This document shows, one piece after another, positions 11,887 to 13,046 of a DNA stretch of 13,046 bases (within the stretch, counting starts at the first letter, position 1; each line of letters starts with the position of its first letter). The stretch lies in assembly GCA_035544675.1 (NCBI GenBank), contig DATKCA010000104.1:1-13046 (forward strand), given 5' to 3'. The position numbers were made by a program, and so were the translations under genes. This stretch comes from DATKCA01 sp035544675. GTDB taxonomy: Bacteria > Acidobacteriota > Thermoanaerobaculia > Gp7-AA8. The notes under the pieces are model-generated. The model did no database searches. It was not told the origin of the DNA and saw nothing but the letters and a program-made list of their open reading frames with translations.

Positions 11887-13013
11887 GCCGCCGAGATCTC
11901 CCGGAGTCTGGCCACGACACGCCGCAGGTCTTCCACGAGCATCACAGTCTGATCCTTTGTGTTCGACTTGCCCAGTCCAATCCTGATCGAGCCCATCGCC
12001 AGGCCCTCACTCACACCGATGGCGAGCAGTACACGCGAAGGGCCGCGGTCGCCCGAGCTGCAGGCGGAACCCGACGAGAGAGAAAAACGGCGCATCGCGA
12101 TGATCAGCGAGTCGGCCTCCACTCTCTCGAAACTGACATTCAGGTTGCCGGGCAATCTTAACTCGCGAGGTCCGTTCACGCGAACGCCGGGAATCTCCTC
12201 GACGATCGAGTCCCACAGGTCGTTGCGCAACCGTGTCAGACGCTCGCCCTCGGCCGTCATCTCTTCGGAGCGCAGTTTCAGGGCCGCGGCCAGTCCCACG
12301 GCGCCGCCTACGTTGACCGTGCCGGAGCGGACGTTCTTCTCCTGACCTCCACCCGTGGTGAGGGGGGTGAGCCGCACACCGCGACGAACGAAGAGACCGC
12401 CAACGCCTTTGGGACCGTACATTTTGTGCGCCGAGAACGAGGCCAGATCCATCTTGCCGAGATCGACGTGAGTCTTGCCGGCGGCCTGCGTGATGTCGCT
12501 GTGAAAAAGTACGCCGCGGTCGCGGCAGAGCGCGCCGATGTCCGCGACCGGCTGCATCGTTCCAATCTCGCCATTGGCGGCCTCGACCGAGACGAGCCGC
12601 GTCCCGGGCCGCAACGCCTCCGCGACCGACTCCGCCGCGATGAAGCCTTCCCCGTCCGGCTCGACGAGGCTGACCTCCACGCCGCGGCTCTTCAGCTTCT
12701 CCGCCGTGGCCACGATCGACTTGTGCTCGATCCGGCTGGTGACGAGGTGATCGCCGCTGCGAAGGAGGTTCAACGCAATGTTGTTGGACTCGGTCGCGCC
12801 GCTGGTGAAGATGATCTCGTTCGGCTGCGCACCGAAGTATCGCGCCACGGCGATTCGGGCGTCTTCGAGGGCATTCGCGGCCTTCCGCCCATGCTGATGC
12901 GTCAGCGACGCCGCGTTGCCGAACACCACGGAGAAATACGGCAGCATGGCGTCCACCACGCGCGGATCACACGGCGTGGTCGCGTGGTGGTCGAGATAGA
13001 CCGGATCCGTCAC
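11883..13013 (-). CDS. Cysteine desulfurase (IscS/NifS family)
   Basis: This PLP enzyme removes sulfur from L-cysteine as a protein persulfide for Fe-S clusters, tRNA thiolation or cofactors. From the GTG start the product has 376 residues and begins DPVYLDHHATTP, as family members normally do. Key residues: H97 in SRIEHKS stacking on PLP, H171/D173 region HSDITQAAGK, PLP-lysine K197 in SFSAHKMYGPKG, and catalytic C318 in SSGSACSSGD on the mobile loop. The PLP-contact motif usually written NNE reads NGE (147-149). An in-frame ATG at 13037 would add eight residues (MARRYHSR) but is close to the window edge. The GTG is favoured by family alignment and by a TATCAT box six nt before it. No iscU, iscR or trmU is visible, so iscS versus nifS/other subtype is left open. 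First gene of an overlapping operon. Confidence 0.92.
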   Translation of the reverse strand: MTDPVYLDHHATTPCDPRVVDAMLPYFSVVFGNAASLTHQHGRKAANALEDARIAVARYFGAQPNEIIFTSGATESNNIALNLLRSGDHLVTSRIEHKSIVATAEKLKSRGVEVSLVEPDGEGFIAAESVAEALRPGTRLVSVEAANGEIGTMQPVADIGALCRDRGVLFHSDITQAAGKTHVDLGKMDLASFSAHKMYGPKGVGGLFVRRGVRLTPLTTGGGQEKNVRSGTVNVGGAVGLAAALKLRSEEMTAEGERLTRLRNDLWDSIVEEIPGVRVNGPRELRLPGNLNVSFERVEADSLIIAMRRFSLSSGSACSSGDRGPSRVLLAIGVSEGLAMGSIRIGLGKSNTKDQTVMLVEDLRRVVARLREISAA

Positions 13014-13019
13014 CCTCGA

Positions 13020-13025
13020 ATGATA
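13020..13025 (-). promoter_or_regulatory. -10-like box TATCAT before cysteine desulfurase gene
   Basis: TATCAT on the minus strand is followed by TCGAGG and then the GTG at 13013. The six-nt gap would make the transcript nearly leaderless. If the ATG at 13037 is the true start, this box is coding sequence instead. The upstream -35 region is cut off by the window edge. Confidence 0.35.
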
Positions 13026-13046
13026 GCGCCTCGCCACGCATGGCCG

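Overview
The window is a dense, high-GC bacterial chromosomal segment carrying twelve intact or nearly intact protein genes on both strands. Gene content (a LolC/E-type outer-membrane lipoprotein exporter subunit, a lipoprotein, MurI, an NtrC-type sigma-54 activator) indicates a diderm bacterium. The mix of a large secreted M14 peptidase, a DUF6599-like lipoprotein and a receiver-PilZ/TPR pair suggests Acidobacteriota or a neighbouring soil or sediment lineage. That placement is inference, because no rRNA or tRNA gene is present.

Layout: lolC/E (-) and a secreted M14 metallopeptidase (+) diverge from a 31-bp-stem palindrome. The M14 gene converges on murI (-) across a compound array of 7-bp and 6-bp tandem repeats. 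murI is preceded by, and overlaps, an NtrC-family regulator gene (-). That gene diverges from pepA (+) across a second palindrome built of TTAGTCC heptamers. pepA overlaps a lipoprotein gene (+), which converges on the mobA-moaC operon (-) across another TTAGTCC palindrome. mobA and a TIGR04283-like glycosyltransferase (+) diverge from a 27-bp gap. The glycosyltransferase converges on a three-gene overlapping operon (-) of cysteine desulfurase, degenerate receiver-PilZ protein and TPR protein. Between them is the largest heptamer palindrome, which encloses a decayed C-terminal piece of a four-helix-bundle (23S rRNA intervening-sequence type) protein.

Most genes are ordinary housekeeping functions: lipoprotein release, peptidoglycan D-glutamate, peptide turnover, molybdenum cofactor and sulfur mobilisation. 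The remarkable part is the non-coding DNA. Almost every gap over 75 bp is filled by short-period repeats, usually as inverted arms. In all three convergent gaps the arrays begin exactly at the stop codons, and in two of them the stop codons of the facing genes pair with each other in the predicted hairpin. The enclosed four-helix-bundle remnant suggests that the TTAGTCC palindromes are related copies of one element family: one copy with a remnant gene and two without.

A second pattern is at the 5' ends. Several genes without a Shine-Dalgarno sequence have a -10-like TAnnnT box 6-10 nt before the start codon. The M14 and pepA genes share an almost identical 20-nt TATAAT-to-ATG context, consistent with leaderless transcripts.
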